A DNA stretch of 64,000 bases from Nevskia sp. Lineage in GTDB: Bacteria > Pseudomonadota > Gammaproteobacteria > Nevskiales > Nevskiaceae. The notes beneath the pieces were generated by a model that was not told the origin of the DNA, did no database searches, and saw only the letters and a list, made by a program, of their open reading frames with translations. The position numbers and the translations under genes were made by a program. The stretch is from assembly GCF_021732705.1 (NCBI RefSeq), contig NZ_JAKFUM010000009.1, positions 1-64,000 on the forward strand. Direction: 5' to 3'. Numbering within the stretch: the first letter of the stretch is position 1; each line of letters starts with the position of its first letter. Of this stretch, positions 8,503 through 16,014 are shown one piece after another.

Positions 8503-9785
8503 TGCAGCAGCGACAGCGCCGCGGTGACGTGATCGGCCTTCTTCGCCAGATGCTCCATGACGAACACCTGCATTTCGCCGACCAGGAAGCCGAGCGAGGC
8601 ACCGACCGCGATCAGGATCCATTCATCCTGCTCGAACGCCGGATGCAGCAGGCCCTCGAACTCCTCGACCGACAGCTCGGTCATTTTCGAGGCCAGCGTG
8701 TTCTCGATCGCCATCGCATCGCCGGCGTAGGCCTCGATGTGCTTCAGCGTTTCCGGCAGCCGCTTCATGATTTCTTCCGCGACCAAACGCTTCATTTCCT
8801 GGTACTTGGTCGAGCCGACGGCGAACACGACGAACGGCTTGGCGATGCCGGACTGCTCGTCGACGACCTTCTGCACCTGCTTCTGCACCATGTTGAACAG
8901 GCGGTCCGACAGCGGGCCCTTCAGCACAGCGTCGATGATGTTGCGCGGCGTGACGATTTCCTTCGCGATCAGGCGTCCGTACTCCGCCGAAACCTCGGCG
9001 CGGCGCTTCAGGAACAGGCCCTGCCACTCGATCAGGCCACCGAGATACTTGGTGGGGTGCTTGGGGTTGAACACCATCTTCAGCGCCAGCCAGTCGGTGA
9101 ACCAGCCGGTGAACAGGCCGAAGATCGGCATCACCAGCGGGTTCTGCGTCACCGCCCAGGTCACCGCCTGCACCACGCCGATCAGGAAGCCGAAGTAGAT
9201 GCCGGAGTTGCGGATGAACTTGAATTCGCCGCTGCCGGCTTCGAGGAAGATGCGGTTCAGCAGCGGCTTGTCGCGCAGCAGGTTCGAAACGACCATGTCC
9301 TTGAGATCAAAGACCGAGTCGATGTTCTGCTTGATGTCGACCATGATCGCGCGAACGATGTTCGGCGCCTCATGCTGGATGCGGCTGATGATCAGCCGCT
9401 TGACCGCTTCCGGCGCCGCTTCCCACAAGCCCGGCGAATAGACCGCCGCCACTTCGCGGGTGATGTCCTCGACTGCCGCCAGCAGCGGCTTCTCGATTTC
9501 GCGCGCAATGCGGTCCGGATCGAGCTTGTTGAAGATGTCTTCCGGCTTGATCAGGCGCGAGGTCATGGTGTCGCAGGCGATCGACGCCATCGTCGCCGCC
9601 TTGCGCGGCACGATGCCCTGCCAGCCGAGAAACGGCTTGATGCCGACGAACTCGATCGGCTGGAACATCATCTTGATCGCGACGATCTTGGTGACGTAGC
9701 CGATCAGCGCCGCAACGAACGGCATCGACAGGTACAGCAGCCAGTTCAGCTGCACGTCCGCGACGATCTGTGCCCAGCTTTGCAT
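8499..9785 (-). CDS. DUF445 family membrane protein
   Basis: 428 residues, with a strong GGGAAGGG ribosome site just upstream of ATG 9785. It has the DUF445 hallmarks: an N-terminal membrane segment followed by GYVTKIVAIKMMFQPIEF, the same element repeated at GWFTDWLALKMVFNPKHP, two long helical domains between and after them, and a C-terminal hydrophobic segment (WILIAVGASLGFLVGE). DUF445 proteins are inner-membrane proteins with long helical extensions and no agreed function. Its place in an envelope operon next to a LolA-like carrier supports a role in transport or tethering, which is inference. Confidence 0.88.
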   Translation of the reverse strand: MQSWAQIVADVQLNWLLYLSMPFVAALIGYVTKIVAIKMMFQPIEFVGIKPFLGWQGIVPRKAATMASIACDTMTSRLIKPEDIFNKLDPDRIAREIEKPLLAAVEDITREVAAVYSPGLWEAAPEAVKRLIISRIQHEAPNIVRAIMVDIKQNIDSVFDLKDMVVSNLLRDKPLLNRIFLEAGSGEFKFIRNSGIYFGFLIGVVQAVTWAVTQNPLVMPIFGLFTGWFTDWLALKMVFNPKHPTKYLGGLIEWQGLFLKRRAEVSAEYGRLIAKEIVTPRNIIDAVLKGPLSDRLFNMVQKQVQKVVDEQSGIAKPFVVFAVGSTKYQEMKRLVAEEIMKRLPETLKHIEAYAGDAMAIENTLASKMTELSVEEFEGLLHPAFEQDEWILIAVGASLGFLVGEMQVFVMEHLAKKADHVTAALSLLQ

Positions 9786-9867
9786 TGCCCTTCCCCTTTC
9801 GCGTGATCCCGCTTTTTCGTGCCGGCGCTTCGATCAGCGCCGCTTCATTGTTCGCTGCCGCGTCGGC

Positions 9868-10629
9868 TCAGTCTTCGGTGACGCGGCAGGCTTCCCAGAG
9901 ATTGCGCCCCAGCTCGGAAATCTTCAGCGTGCGGCGCTTGATCTGGCTGCGCTGGCCGCCGGCCTTCATCTGGTTGATCAGCTTGCGCAGCAAATCGTCG
10001 GTTTCCAGGATTTCGTACTTGGTGGTCATCGTGTAGTCCTCCGGCCCGGTCTCGACCAGCCCCGCCGCCATCAGCCGCTGGATGTAACCGCGCGTCATTT
10101 CAACGAGTTGCACGCCCGCCGCGCGGCCGACGGAGCTGGTGTTCTCGAGCACCGAGTGCGACACCATGCCGAGCTTCGACAGCGCCACCAGATTCACCAG
10201 CGGATAGGCCGAGCCATCCGACAATGCCGACAGGATGCGCGCCTCGTCCGGCAGCAGGTTGCGGATCAGGATGCTGTAGTACGCGAGTTCCGCCTGTTCC
10301 TTGGTCTGTTCGGATGAGGTCTGCAACAGCTGCCGCAGCAGTTCGCCCGGCTCGCGCAGGTCCCGGGTCGGCGCGTGCGTGGCCTCGGTGGTGTCCATCG
10401 AAAACGCCACCACCTGCACCGTCTGCGAGGTTTCGCCCTCGATCCGGTCCAGGCGCTGCTTCAGCTCGCTGAGCAGGCGCTTCTCGACCTTGTCCATCTG
10501 TTCCTGCACCAGCGCGCCACCCGGCATCCGCGCCAGCAGGCGGTTGCCGATCGAGGCCGGCGTGGCGCCGTCTTCGCCGACGGCTTCCATCGCGCGCTGC
10601 CAGATCGACGGGGGTTTCTTCTTGCTCAT
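9868..10629 (-). CDS. Abi-alpha (DUF4393)-like cytosolic protein
   Basis: 253 residues, no signal peptide. An N-terminal helical region with a coiled-coil look (residues 40-70, EQMDKVEKRLLSELKQRLDRIE) is followed by a helical domain in which PDEARILSALSDGSAYPL and a C-terminal winged-helix-like half (ISELGRNLWEAC) resemble the Abi-alpha/DUF4393 family. That family was named from phage abortive-infection proteins, but many chromosomal members have no proven defence role. It is the only apparently cytosolic protein in the envelope operon, 16 bases after the upstream gene, so it may regulate or energise the assembly. The family call is moderate. Confidence 0.6.
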   Translation of the reverse strand: MSKKKPPSIWQRAMEAVGEDGATPASIGNRLLARMPGGALVQEQMDKVEKRLLSELKQRLDRIEGETSQTVQVVAFSMDTTEATHAPTRDLREPGELLRQLLQTSSEQTKEQAELAYYSILIRNLLPDEARILSALSDGSAYPLVNLVALSKLGMVSHSVLENTSSVGRAAGVQLVEMTRGYIQRLMAAGLVETGPEDYTMTTKYEILETDDLLRKLINQMKAGGQRSQIKRRTLKISELGRNLWEACRVTED

Positions 10630-10645
10630 GGGGCTCGATGCAGGC

Positions 10646-11410
10646 TCAGGGCGTGGGGGGCGATGCGGTTGGGCTGGACGTCGGCGACGCGCGCTTCGGC
10701 AGCGCCGGGTCCGGCGCCTGCTCGAGCCGCAGCGTGTCGACCTCCAGCTTCAGATCCGAATGCTGGATGATGACGGGGATCGGGGTCGTCGGTGAAGTCA
10801 CCGCCAGACCGAACTTGGCGAGGATCGGCGTCGTCACCTCGCGCTGCGCCTTGATCCGGGTGGTCAGCACCGTGTCCACCGGCGCGGCGATGGTCTGGTT
10901 CAGCTTCAGGCCGATCGGCCCGTGAAACTTGACCCGCAGCTGGGTGTCGATCGGCACGACGAACTTCACCGGCTGCTCGAACTGCAGCGGAACCCGGCCG
11001 GAAAACGCCACGTTCCGCAGACGCTTGACGTTCTGGTACAGGAAATCGGTGCGGCCCTTGATGTCGGCAAACGTGTCGACGGGAATCAAGCCCTTGTATT
11101 CGATGGTGAATTTCAGCGGAACGACAGTATCCAGATCGATGTCGGCGGTGTAGTCGCCTTCGATCGGCAGGCTCAGCGTCTGCTTGAACGGCACGGTCGC
11201 GTCGATGTAGCCGTCGAGGTTGATCGTGACATCGTTGGTCGCCTGGGCGTTCGCCGTGAACGTCGGCGGTAGCGTGATCAGCGCCGGCTGGTTGCTGACG
11301 GTCAGGCCGACGATCAGATACGAGTACAGCCAGAAGCCGAACAGGCCGCAGGCGACCAGCAGCCCGCCGCCGCCGATCAGTCCCGCCAGCCAGGCCAGTA
11401 GCTTCTTCAC
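10646..11410 (-). CDS. Membrane-anchored beta-repeat protein, paralogue 2
   Basis: 254 residues, GTG start inside the stop of the upstream paralogue (GTGA). Residues 1-32 are one membrane anchor (GGGGLLVACGLFGFWLYSYL). The rest is a chain of short alternating polar/hydrophobic strands broken by VP and IP (TVPFKQTLSLPIEG, VVPLKFTIEY, RVPLQFEQPVKFVVPID), with no catalytic motif. The NQPA-x-I-x-x-P start of the exported part and the run D-x-x-I-x-x-TVP are shared with the 11407-12129 protein, so the two are tandem paralogues. The pattern suits a long beta-taco or beta-jellyroll facing the periplasm. I do not recognise a named family. The C-terminus is Pro/Ser/Thr rich. Confidence 0.75.
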   Translation of the reverse strand: MKKLLAWLAGLIGGGGLLVACGLFGFWLYSYLIVGLTVSNQPALITLPPTFTANAQATNDVTINLDGYIDATVPFKQTLSLPIEGDYTADIDLDTVVPLKFTIEYKGLIPVDTFADIKGRTDFLYQNVKRLRNVAFSGRVPLQFEQPVKFVVPIDTQLRVKFHGPIGLKLNQTIAAPVDTVLTTRIKAQREVTTPILAKFGLAVTSPTTPIPVIIQHSDLKLEVDTLRLEQAPDPALPKRASPTSSPTASPPTP

Positions 11411-12129
11411 GGTGCCGGCGCTGGCGCAGGCGCCGGATTGCCATGCTGGCCAAGGCTCAGCAGCACGGTGCGCAGCGGCAGCAGCAGGTCGGACTCGACG
11501 ATGACGATCTTCGCCGGGTCCGGAATGGTGATGCTCGCTTCGAGCGCCGAGCGCACCGGCACGCTCATCTGGCTCTTGATCGGAATCGTGGTCGAGATGT
11601 CGGCCTTCAACGGCACCCGCAATGCCTGCTTGAGCCGCGCCTGCACTGGGGCCTTGAACTTGAGCCGCACCAGCTGATCGACCGGAATGTTCAGGCTGAC
11701 CGGCACCGTCGCCTTGACCGGAATCTTTCCTCGCAGCGGCAGGTCGTGCTTGTCGCCGAGGATCTCGGCCTTGATCACGGTATCGATGTCGAGAATCTGG
11801 TCGATCTGGATCTTGTCCCGCACCGGCACGTTGATCTTGATCGGCACATCGCCGTCGAAATCGGCCATCACGTTCAGCGTCTCGGCGATCGGGATCGTGA
11901 TCATCTGATCGACCGGCACGGTGGTGGTGATGCTGGTGTCGAGCGAGATCTCGAGATTGTTCAGCACCTGCGCGGAGACCCGCAGCGGCTCCGGAATGAT
12001 CACGGTCGCCGGCTGGTTGGTCAGCAGCAGCCGCGCATCGACATTGCGGAACACCCAGACGCCGACCACCACGCCGGCGGCGACGCCGATGATCGCGATC
12101 AGCCCGATTGCCGCCAGCAGCGTTTTCAT
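11407..12129 (-). CDS. Membrane-anchored beta-repeat protein, paralogue 1
   Basis: 240 residues from ATG 12129. One N-terminal membrane anchor (residues 5-27) is followed by about 195 residues of regularly spaced amphipathic strands, nearly every one containing VPV, IPI or VPL (TTVPVDQMITIPIAETL, KIPVKATVPVSLNIPVDQL, STTIPIKSQMSVPV), and an APAPAPAP tail. The arrangement resembles bridge-like lipid-transport folds in pattern only; no family is recognised. The gene lies 14 bases after the DUF1302 stop and overlaps its paralogue by four bases, so both are made together. Confidence 0.78.
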   Translation of the reverse strand: MKTLLAAIGLIAIIGVAAGVVVGVWVFRNVDARLLLTNQPATVIIPEPLRVSAQVLNNLEISLDTSITTTVPVDQMITIPIAETLNVMADFDGDVPIKINVPVRDKIQIDQILDIDTVIKAEILGDKHDLPLRGKIPVKATVPVSLNIPVDQLVRLKFKAPVQARLKQALRVPLKADISTTIPIKSQMSVPVRSALEASITIPDPAKIVIVESDLLLPLRTVLLSLGQHGNPAPAPAPAP

Positions 12130-12143
12130 CGTCGTGACCTTTC

Positions 12144-14333
12144 CTAGAACTTGTAGGCGATGCTGGCGGAGACGAAATCGCGATCGCCCAGCGTGTTGCG
12201 CTTGCCGCCGCCGAAGAAGAAGGCGCCGACCAGATTGACGTCGAAGTCGCCGTAGTTGAAGCGGAAATCGGCAACGCCGAGCTTGCGGCCTTCGATGAAG
12301 TTTTCGGCCAGACCCGGCGAGACGCCGGTGACGTCGTGGGTGAAGACCAGGAATGGCGTGACATCCAGCCCCGGAATGCCGACATCGGCGTAGTGCAGCA
12401 GCGCGCCGAGCCGGTAGCCGAGCGAGAACGGCGTGACATAGCCGCCGACATTGCGGATCGGATTGATCCGCAGCGCGTTGTTGGTATCGAACGCACCCGG
12501 CCCGCCGTGGGTATCGGTGCCCGGCCCTTCGAACTGCAGGCGCGACTTCGACGGCAGGTCGATCACCCAGATGTTGGTCGCCTCGAACAGCAGTGCTGCG
12601 TCCTTGGTGCCCAGGAAATGCGTGTTGCCGAACACCTTGGTCAGGCCGAGCGACGCCTGCTGCACGGCGAGCCGTTCGTAGCCGCGGATGTACGAACCGG
12701 GCACGACCTCGCCCGGCGTGCCGCCGCGGTAGGCAGTGATGAAGTCAGGAATCGCCGTGCGCGAGCCGGGCACGGTCGTGCCGAGCACGTTGTTGGCGCC
12801 GAGCAGCGCCTGCAGGGTGCCGATCGCACCCTGCAGGTTGCCGCTGGAAGCCCCGATGATCGCCAGCGCGTTGGTCGGGTCCTGCAGCGCGGCGATCAGA
12901 TCCGGCAGCGAGTTGCCGGCCGTGAACAGCGGGATGTCCTGCCGCGGCAGCGCCGGCTGCAGCGCGGCGAACAGCACGTCCTCGATGTCGACCTGTACCG
13001 GCTGGTTCGGCCGAAACGCGAACTCGCCGCGCACGGCGATGCCGGACAGCAGGGTCGAGAAGCTGGCGCCGAACAGATGGATGTTCTCGGGATAGTCGAG
13101 AAAATAACGCGCGGTATCGAGCGGCACCGCCTCGCGCTGATGCGTGCCCGGCACGCCGCAGGCGCTGATGAACGACACCAGCGAGGTGGCATCGATGCCG
13201 GACGGATTGCCCTCGCGCCGCGCGCAGCTGGCATCGGACGCATAGGCGCTCGCGCTCGGAATGCGCGAGTGGTAGTTCGAGTAGTAGAAACCGAGCTCGG
13301 AGCCGCCGAGCAGTTCCGGATGCCAGTAGAACGCCGCTCCGTACTGGCCCTGATTGCTCGGCGTCTGGTTCGGCGCGCGGCGCAGGGTGAAGCTGGTTTC
13401 ACTGACCAGCGCCAGGATGTCGTTCGCCGGCGTGCCGATCTGCAGCGGGTCGTACGGCGCCTTCGCGAACGGCGCGATGATGCCTTCATTGCCGGTGACA
13501 TGATTGCTGGCGTTGAAGAACGACAGATACGAGCCGCGTGCCGGAATGCCGACCGGCCGCCATTCGAACTGGTAGAACGCCTCGAAGCTCAGGCTGTCGT
13601 TGATCGGCCCCTTGGCGATCGCGAGTCCCACCGGGCGGTAGACCTCTTCCAGCGTGCCGCCCGGCCGCGCCAGGTTGTTCACGTCTGGCGGGTTCAGGAA
13701 GTTCAGGCTGCCTTGCGTGGCGAATGTCGCTTCACCCCAAACCAACCGCTGCCGGCCGATGCTGACATCGATCGGCTGGCCTTCGACGTCGAACGTGTCC
13801 TGCACGAAAGCGTCGAGCAGCTGCACGTCGTAGCCGATCTGCTGGATCGTCTTGATGTCGCGCTTGCTGCGCACCGGCACGCCCGGTCCACCCGGCGTCA
13901 CGATCTGGTTCGGATGGTTCTCCTTCAGCGTGGCGTTGATGTAGTCGTAGAACGCCAGCGTGCCGACTTCGAACTTGAAGTTGTTGCGGTGCAGCTGGAA
14001 GCGCGAGTTCCACTTGACCGGCGAGGCGATGAAATCGCCCTTGTCGTAGTTCAGGTTGCCGTCGTCGTAGACCGAATTGCGCGCACCCGGCGCGGCCAGA
14101 TAGCGATCGTTCGGCTCGCGGTTGTCCGGGCTGACCGACAGGCACTCGTCCTGCGCGCACAGGCTCGGATCGAGATTCGACTTGCCGACGAGAAACGGAT
14201 CGCGATTCTCGATGCGCACCGCGGTGCCGATCGAAACCCGGTTGTTCCACTCGTGTTCCCACTCCGCAGCCGATGCCAGCAGCGGCAGCGCGGCGAGCAA
14301 TGGCAGACCTCGCAGCATCCGTTCAATTCGCAT
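12144..14333 (-). CDS. DUF1302 outer-membrane beta-barrel protein
   Basis: 729 residues. Signal peptide MRIERMLRGLPLLAALPLLASA, then a long barrel with many amphipathic strands and a terminal Phe (ASIAYKF), the usual signal for the outer-membrane insertion machinery. The GRQRLVWGEATF block, the EAFYQFEW strand and the NPPDVNNL segment are characteristic of DUF1302. The start at 14333 has GGAG eight bases upstream and overlaps the upstream gene by 11 bases. DUF1302 proteins are common beside DUF1329/LolA-like and RND genes in steroid, lipid and hydrocarbon-degrading bacteria and are thought to be outer-membrane channels. The usual DUF1329 and RND partners are absent; a LolA-like protein ends this operon instead. 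Confidence 0.88.
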   Translation of the reverse strand: MRIERMLRGLPLLAALPLLASAAEWEHEWNNRVSIGTAVRIENRDPFLVGKSNLDPSLCAQDECLSVSPDNREPNDRYLAAPGARNSVYDDGNLNYDKGDFIASPVKWNSRFQLHRNNFKFEVGTLAFYDYINATLKENHPNQIVTPGGPGVPVRSKRDIKTIQQIGYDVQLLDAFVQDTFDVEGQPIDVSIGRQRLVWGEATFATQGSLNFLNPPDVNNLARPGGTLEEVYRPVGLAIAKGPINDSLSFEAFYQFEWRPVGIPARGSYLSFFNASNHVTGNEGIIAPFAKAPYDPLQIGTPANDILALVSETSFTLRRAPNQTPSNQGQYGAAFYWHPELLGGSELGFYYSNYHSRIPSASAYASDASCARREGNPSGIDATSLVSFISACGVPGTHQREAVPLDTARYFLDYPENIHLFGASFSTLLSGIAVRGEFAFRPNQPVQVDIEDVLFAALQPALPRQDIPLFTAGNSLPDLIAALQDPTNALAIIGASSGNLQGAIGTLQALLGANNVLGTTVPGSRTAIPDFITAYRGGTPGEVVPGSYIRGYERLAVQQASLGLTKVFGNTHFLGTKDAALLFEATNIWVIDLPSKSRLQFEGPGTDTHGGPGAFDTNNALRINPIRNVGGYVTPFSLGYRLGALLHYADVGIPGLDVTPFLVFTHDVTGVSPGLAENFIEGRKLGVADFRFNYGDFDVNLVGAFFFGGGKRNTLGDRDFVSASIAYKF

Positions 14334-14808
14334 GGCGAGCTCCGTCTCGGGCGGTATCGGCATCGCCGCGCCTGCGCCGCGGCTTCCAGAACTGGATGCG
14401 CGGCAGTTCGATGATTTCCGTGCGATCGACGATGGTCTCGGTCTGTCCTTTCAAGGTGCTGACGTGGTCCATCAGCGTCTCCATGTGCACGACGATCCGG
14501 AAGATCGACAGGATCACTTCCAGCGCCACCCGCACCACGACGACGCCCGACACGAACAGCACCGGCATGATCAACAGCGTCCAGACGAGCCCCAGCGCCA
14601 GCGAGTACCCGAACACCAGCGCGGCCAGATAGAGATTGATCGCCGCCACGCCGGCAACGCACAGCACGTAGATGGCCGGTGCCATGCGGGTGGTGACGAT
14701 GGTGCGCAGTTGCACGTCGGTGAGGCCGACGAGGACATCGACCAACTCGGCCCGCACCGCCTGCCAGCTGGACACGGCTTCGTTCGAGCCCTGCGCTTCC
14801 ACCTTCAT
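14323..14808 (-). CDS. DUF4282-like inner-membrane protein
   Basis: 161 residues from ATG 14808; longer upstream frames have no signal or homology-like content. Two membrane segments (about residues 48-70 and 73-95), flanked by an acidic N-terminal region and a basic cytoplasmic tail (FWKPRRRRGD), match small DUF4282-type proteins. It opens the seven-gene minus-strand operon and overlaps the DUF1302 gene by 11 bases. Function is unknown; as the inner-membrane start of an envelope operon it could anchor the complex. Confidence 0.7.
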   Translation of the reverse strand: MKVEAQGSNEAVSSWQAVRAELVDVLVGLTDVQLRTIVTTRMAPAIYVLCVAGVAAINLYLAALVFGYSLALGLVWTLLIMPVLFVSGVVVVRVALEVILSIFRIVVHMETLMDHVSTLKGQTETIVDRTEIIELPRIQFWKPRRRRGDADTARDGARHAN

Positions 14809-15354
14809 GACGAGTCCCCCGCTCGTGTCCTGTCTCGACGGCTGCTGCCGCTTCTGTTGTTGTGCGGCCGGTCGCCATGCGCGCCCGCCGTCTGCTTGGA
14901 TGCTCCCGCGCTCCCGCGCGGGCCGCTGCCGATGATGACGGCAATACCGATCGCCACGCGACATCGCCATGAAGCCGCTGATCCGATCGTCATCGAAGCC
15001 TACACACGACTGTTACATTCGGCAATGACAGTGTCCTGATGTGCAATCGCTCGGAAAGTCGTTCGTCGCGACCGGACCGCATGCCGTGCCGCCCGCCTCG
15101 ACGGTGTTGAGGAAAAAACCACAACATCCTGTTTGGATTGTATTTTTAGCGCGGACCACGATCACGAGGCGCTGCGCCGTCCGCCTCGCCGTGCGTCCGA
15201 CGCCACTAGCCGACATCCGCTTGCAACCGATTGCTGCGACCCTTGCCAGCCGATTCGTCGGGCTGTTACTCTGCACTTACCGTCCGGTCAGTCAGCAATT
15301 GTTGACCAAACCGATCCCGTGCTTTCCGCTGCACATCCGACCGCGTCCGTCTCG
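14809..15354. other. Divergent intergenic region with regulatory sites
   Basis: About 545 bases between the outward-reading envelope operon and the TetR-RND operon. No gene is supported. It includes an A/T-rich patch near 15110-15152 (ggaaaaaaccacaac, tgtatttttagcg) that is the likely promoter core, a small inverted repeat GACA-G-TGTC around 15028, and the TetR-type palindrome at 15276-15291. Both operons may be controlled from here. Confidence 0.55.
15276..15291. promoter_or_regulatory. Probable TetR operator
   Basis: CTTACCGTCCGGTCAG is an imperfect palindrome (CT-x-ACCG-TC-CGGT-x-AG), 64 bases upstream of the TetR start. ACCG/CGGT arms of this kind are usual for AcrR/NalC-like repressors of RND pumps, so it is likely the autoregulatory site. 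No footprint is implied. Confidence 0.5.
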
Positions 15355-16014
15355 ATGACCCTTCCCGCCGGCGCGCGCTCGATTCTCGACGCTGCCACGA
15401 CCCTGTTTTCCCGTACCGGCTTCGATTCCGTGTCGCTGGCGGAAATCGCGTCGATGGCGGGTGTCTGCAAGGCCAACATCTTCCATCACTTCGAATCGAA
15501 GGAAGCGCTGTATCTCGACGTGATGCGCGAAGCCTGCAAGGGCCACGCGGAATTCGCCGAGAGCCTGCTGCAGCTGCCGTTGACCAGCACCGAAAAGCTG
15601 CGCCGCCTCGTCGCGTTCGAGTTCGCCGACATGTTCGAGCACGAATCGCGCACGCAGCTCGTGTTCCGCGAAGTGCTGAACGCCGGCAGCGGCAAGGGTC
15701 GGCAGCTGGCCGAACAGGTCTTCCAGCGCAATTGTTTCGCGGTGATCGCGCTGTTTCAGGAAGGAATCGACCGGGGCGAGTTCCGCGCCGATCTCGATTC
15801 CGGCATCACCGCCTGGATGCTCGGCGCCAGCACCATGATGTTCTTCCAGAACCGCAACATCCTGCCGCACATGCCGGGCATGGGCGGCTGCAACAGTCCG
15901 GCCGATTTCGCCGAAAAGATCGTCAACACGATGCTCCAGGGCCTGCTGGCGGCGCCAGACGCCTCCGGAACCGCCGAGGCAGCATCGCCATCGTCATCAA
16001 GGAAGCCGACGTGA
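15355..16014 (+). CDS. TetR/AcrR family repressor of the RND pump
   Basis: 219 residues from ATG 15355. The N-terminal helix-turn-helix is canonical: AATTLFSRTGFDSVSLAEIA, MAGVCKANIFHHFESKEALY. The C-terminal ligand-binding domain is helical with a TetR_C-like pattern. It is the first gene of a four-gene unit, and its TGA shares one base with the ATG of the outer-membrane factor (TGATG), so repressor and pump are translated together. A palindrome upstream is the likely operator. The inducer is unknown. Confidence 0.88.
   Translation: MTLPAGARSILDAATTLFSRTGFDSVSLAEIASMAGVCKANIFHHFESKEALYLDVMREACKGHAEFAESLLQLPLTSTEKLRRLVAFEFADMFEHESRTQLVFREVLNAGSGKGRQLAEQVFQRNCFAVIALFQEGIDRGEFRADLDSGITAWMLGASTMMFFQNRNILPHMPGMGGCNSPADFAEKIVNTMLQGLLAAPDASGTAEAASPSSSRKPT

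Noticed and set aside
9868-10629. Stand-alone abortive-infection defence gene
   Set aside because: It is embedded in an envelope operon, and many Abi-alpha-like chromosomal proteins have no defence role.
12336-14414. 692-codon frame antisense to the DUF1302 gene
   Set aside because: Arg/Glu/Gln-rich shadow of a GC-rich gene on the opposite strand; no domain.
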